A stretch of 29,897 nt of DNA, from the IMG/VR virus record IMGVR_UViG_3300022220_000016, positions 1 through 29,897 of that record. One strand, given 5' to 3'. The stretch is from a virus. A program made the position numbers and the translations under genes. Position 1 is the first letter of the stretch, and each line of letters starts with the position of its first letter. Shown in pieces: positions 28,146-29,897 of this stretch. Under the pieces are notes generated by a model. It was given only the letters and a program-made list of their open reading frames with translations. It was not told where the DNA came from and did not search any database.

Positions 28146-29550
28146 CGACGACGACGGCGCGATCAAGCACGAAGCCGCAGCGGAAGAGACCGAGTTCGAG
28201 ACACTATCGACCGCCGAGCGCTCCGAGATCGCAAAGGACATCTTCAGCCTCGCCGAGGGCAGCATCAAGCGCGCCGTCGACGAGGTTCACCGCCAGCTCG
28301 ACGAGAAGCTCGACGAGGGCCTGAACCCGGGCAGCGAGAAGGTCCAAGCGCTCGAACGCGCGCTCGACGAGAAGCAGGCCGAGCTCGACGCCGCCCTTGG
28401 CAAGATCAGCGATCAAATGCGGCTGCTCGAAGCCCACATGCGCGGTATCGGCCGTGTCACTGGCTCGACCCGAGTTACCGACGCGCCTGACCACGCCGAC
28501 TACAAGGGCACGTTCATGACGCCCGAGCGGCACAAGGCGATTATCGCGGAGTACTCCCGCGGTGACCCTGATCGCATTCCGGGTTACCAGGCTCGCGCCG
28601 CCGACACCACGGCGATCGCTTCCTCGGGCAAGCTCCCGATCGATGTGGCCGACGCCTTCATCGACCTGATCATTCAAGAGCAGGCGATGTTGTCCAAGGT
28701 GACGACCCGCCGGATGATCAGCCCCGAGGCTCGCCTCGACCAGTTGTTCGTCAACAAGCGCCAGATCGTCGCCGCGACCGAGAACACGGCGCCGACAGTA
28801 GCCAACGCCATCGGTTTCCGGGGGAGCACGCTTTCGACCAAGGAGGTCATTTGGGCCGAAGACATCACTCTCTCGTTCTTGGAAGACAACATCGAGAGAG
28901 CGAATGCCGAAAATCACATCGCCGGCGTCTTGGCGCGGCAGTTCGGAACCGACCTCAATGACCTCGGCTGGAATGGCGACACCGGCGGCGCCGGGAACTT
29001 CATTCCGATCGTCGATGGCTTTGCAAAGCTGATCAACACCGACCCGAGCGCTCCGACCCAGTCGGGCGCAGGATCGGCCGACACCGGCGACGGCGTCGAT
29101 CAGCCGACCGTGGTGACCACGCCGGGCGCACCGGCCGGGACCACCCCGGTCGCGGCGTTGTTCCGGTTGATCCACAAGGCCTTGCCCGAGCGGCACAAGG
29201 CGCGCAGCGACTACGGTTTCTTCGTGCCGACCGGTACCGCCGAGCTGTATGCCGACGAGGTCCAACAGCGTGAGACGGCGCTCGGCGACAATGTCCTGAT
29301 CAACGGGCTACCGTCGCTTCGCTACTTCGGCCGCTCGGTGTGGCCCGAGCCCCATCTTCCGCCTCGGGTCTTCTTGACGCCGGTCCAGCTCATGTTCTTC
29401 GGCATCCTTCGCAACATGCGGGTCGACAGTGAGTTCCAGCCCCGCAAGCGTGCCGTCGAGTACACCATCACCGCCCGGATCGGTTACCAGATTACCGGCT
29501 ACGAGACCTTCGTTCGGTTGTCTGCCGATCTGCCGGCCGGTTTCCTCTAG
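28123..29550 (+). CDS. HK97-fold major capsid protein with N-terminal scaffold domain (copy 2)
   Basis: 475 residues from ATG 28123. Residues about 26-110 form a charged coiled coil (TLSTAERSEIAKDIFSLAEG, EKVQALERALDEKQAELDAA) as in the HK97 delta domain that acts as built-in scaffold and is cut off by the protease encoded just upstream. A linker (111-160) probably holds the cleavage site. The mature part from about D161 (DTTAIASSGKLPIDVADAFI) has the capsid fold: an extended-loop-like part, the LEDNI helix, a Gly/Ala/Thr-rich insertion (SGAGSADTGDGVDQPTVVTT), and C-terminal strands (FFGILRNMRVDSEFQPRKRA). It follows the standard portal-protease-capsid order and is the main shell subunit. Strongly supported. 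Confidence 0.85.
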   Translation: MPTKRIRDDDDGAIKHEAAAEETEFETLSTAERSEIAKDIFSLAEGSIKRAVDEVHRQLDEKLDEGLNPGSEKVQALERALDEKQAELDAALGKISDQMRLLEAHMRGIGRVTGSTRVTDAPDHADYKGTFMTPERHKAIIAEYSRGDPDRIPGYQARAADTTAIASSGKLPIDVADAFIDLIIQEQAMLSKVTTRRMISPEARLDQLFVNKRQIVAATENTAPTVANAIGFRGSTLSTKEVIWAEDITLSFLEDNIERANAENHIAGVLARQFGTDLNDLGWNGDTGGAGNFIPIVDGFAKLINTDPSAPTQSGAGSADTGDGVDQPTVVTTPGAPAGTTPVAALFRLIHKALPERHKARSDYGFFVPTGTAELYADEVQQRETALGDNVLINGLPSLRYFGRSVWPEPHLPPRVFLTPVQLMFFGILRNMRVDSEFQPRKRAVEYTITARIGYQITGYETFVRLSADLPAGFL

Positions 29551-29574
29551 GCCGAAACTAGGAGGGCTCGCCTC

Positions 29575-29897
29575 ATGCAAGATGCTTCTGTCGAGATGGT
29601 CCGTGTCGAGGTCGTGGCGCGCATCCCGAAGGTCCATCGACGCTTGGGGCGAGCCGATCCGCCGCTTACCCGGTTGCGTCTTGGTGCGAGGGGTGAGGTC
29701 CCCGCGTGGATGCTTGAGACCTATCCCCTGGCACTTCGGCGCCTCGATCCGCAGCCCGGAAGTGAAAACCCAAGACTCGAGCTGGCGGAAGTGACAACCG
29801 GAAATGCCGGCACGGTCGAGGCGGCGATCGACAGCTCGGTCGCACCCAAGCCAGCACCCAAGCCCATCAGGCCACCGCGCAAGCGCAAGGCCGCATC
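29575..29897 (+). CDS. Downstream head gene, 3' truncated by window edge
   Basis: ATG 29575 with AGGAGGG upstream; 107 codons visible, no stop. MQDASVEMVRVEVVARIPKV, then RADPPLTRLRLGARGEVPAW, LETYPLALRRLDPQP, and a proline/lysine-rich basic end (APKPAPKPIRPPRKRKA). The position right after the major capsid suggests a decoration, connector or head-completion protein. No motif identifies it. Confidence 0.6.
   Translation, partial: MQDASVEMVRVEVVARIPKVHRRLGRADPPLTRLRLGARGEVPAWMLETYPLALRRLDPQPGSENPRLELAEVTTGNAGTVEAAIDSSVAPKPAPKPIRPPRKRKAA

Noticed and set aside
28204-29265. 353-residue minus-strand open frame opposite the major capsid gene
   Set aside because: High-GC antisense shadow of a strongly supported capsid gene; repetitive V/D/G/R composition without motifs.
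1-29897. Integrase, attachment site or insertion sequence
   Set aside because: No recombinase motif, tRNA-linked repeat or transposase frame was recognised, so integration ability cannot be judged from this window.

Overview
The window is a continuous piece of a GC-rich tailed-bacteriophage genome (Caudoviricetes, HK97-type head) or a prophage of that type. The evidence is very dense coding, about 50 small genes with stop/start overlaps (ATGA, GTGA, TAATG), and a recognisable replication module, packaging ATPases, portal, prohead protease and HK97-fold capsid proteins. The base composition, the winged-helix replication initiator with iteron-like repeats, and the DUF6166, DUF6197 and DUF5681-type proteins suggest a phage of a GC-rich Gram-negative host, possibly an alphaproteobacterium. 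That host call is inference. No integrase, rRNA or tRNA is visible. Both ends cut through genes.

Layout. (1) 1-1908, minus strand: the start of a DHH-phosphoesterase-like gene, a strong terminator, then four small early-type genes, including a DUF6166 protein. An overlapping divergent promoter region at about 1930-1975 separates them from the rightward genes. (2) 2000-7592, plus strand: an HTH-like protein, a replication initiator carrying iteron-like repeats, a DnaB-type helicase with an unusual P-loop, a MazG-like protein fused to zinc modules, two overlapping zinc-module genes and a membrane-anchored thermonuclease. (3) 7593-7947: a 355-base gene-free stretch with a cluster of inverted repeats and a promoter candidate, followed by a lipoprotein. 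(4) 8250-10629: a right-handed beta-helix protein and a DUF5681-type protein. (5) 10687-14255: one isolated minus-strand HTH gene, then small proteins, many with a single membrane segment. (6) 14257-16562: a first large terminase with neighbours. (7) 16632-22254: a promoter and a long run of small coupled genes, including two DUF6197 proteins, several zinc-ribbon proteins and a membrane-anchored HNH nuclease. (8) 22313-29897: a second large terminase of a different subfamily, a capsid-like protein, a portal-MuF fusion, the prohead protease, a second (scaffold-bearing) major capsid protein and the start of another gene.

Working together: the initiator would melt the iteron region and load the helicase. 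MazG would adjust nucleotide pools. The terminase, portal, protease and capsid proteins would build and fill the head. The most unusual points are two paralogous major capsid proteins flanking the portal and protease, two complete large terminases in one genome segment, a repeated C-x2-C...H-x2-C zinc module in at least nine copies, and two nucleases tethered by an N-terminal membrane helix. All family calls come from reading motifs; no database search was run.
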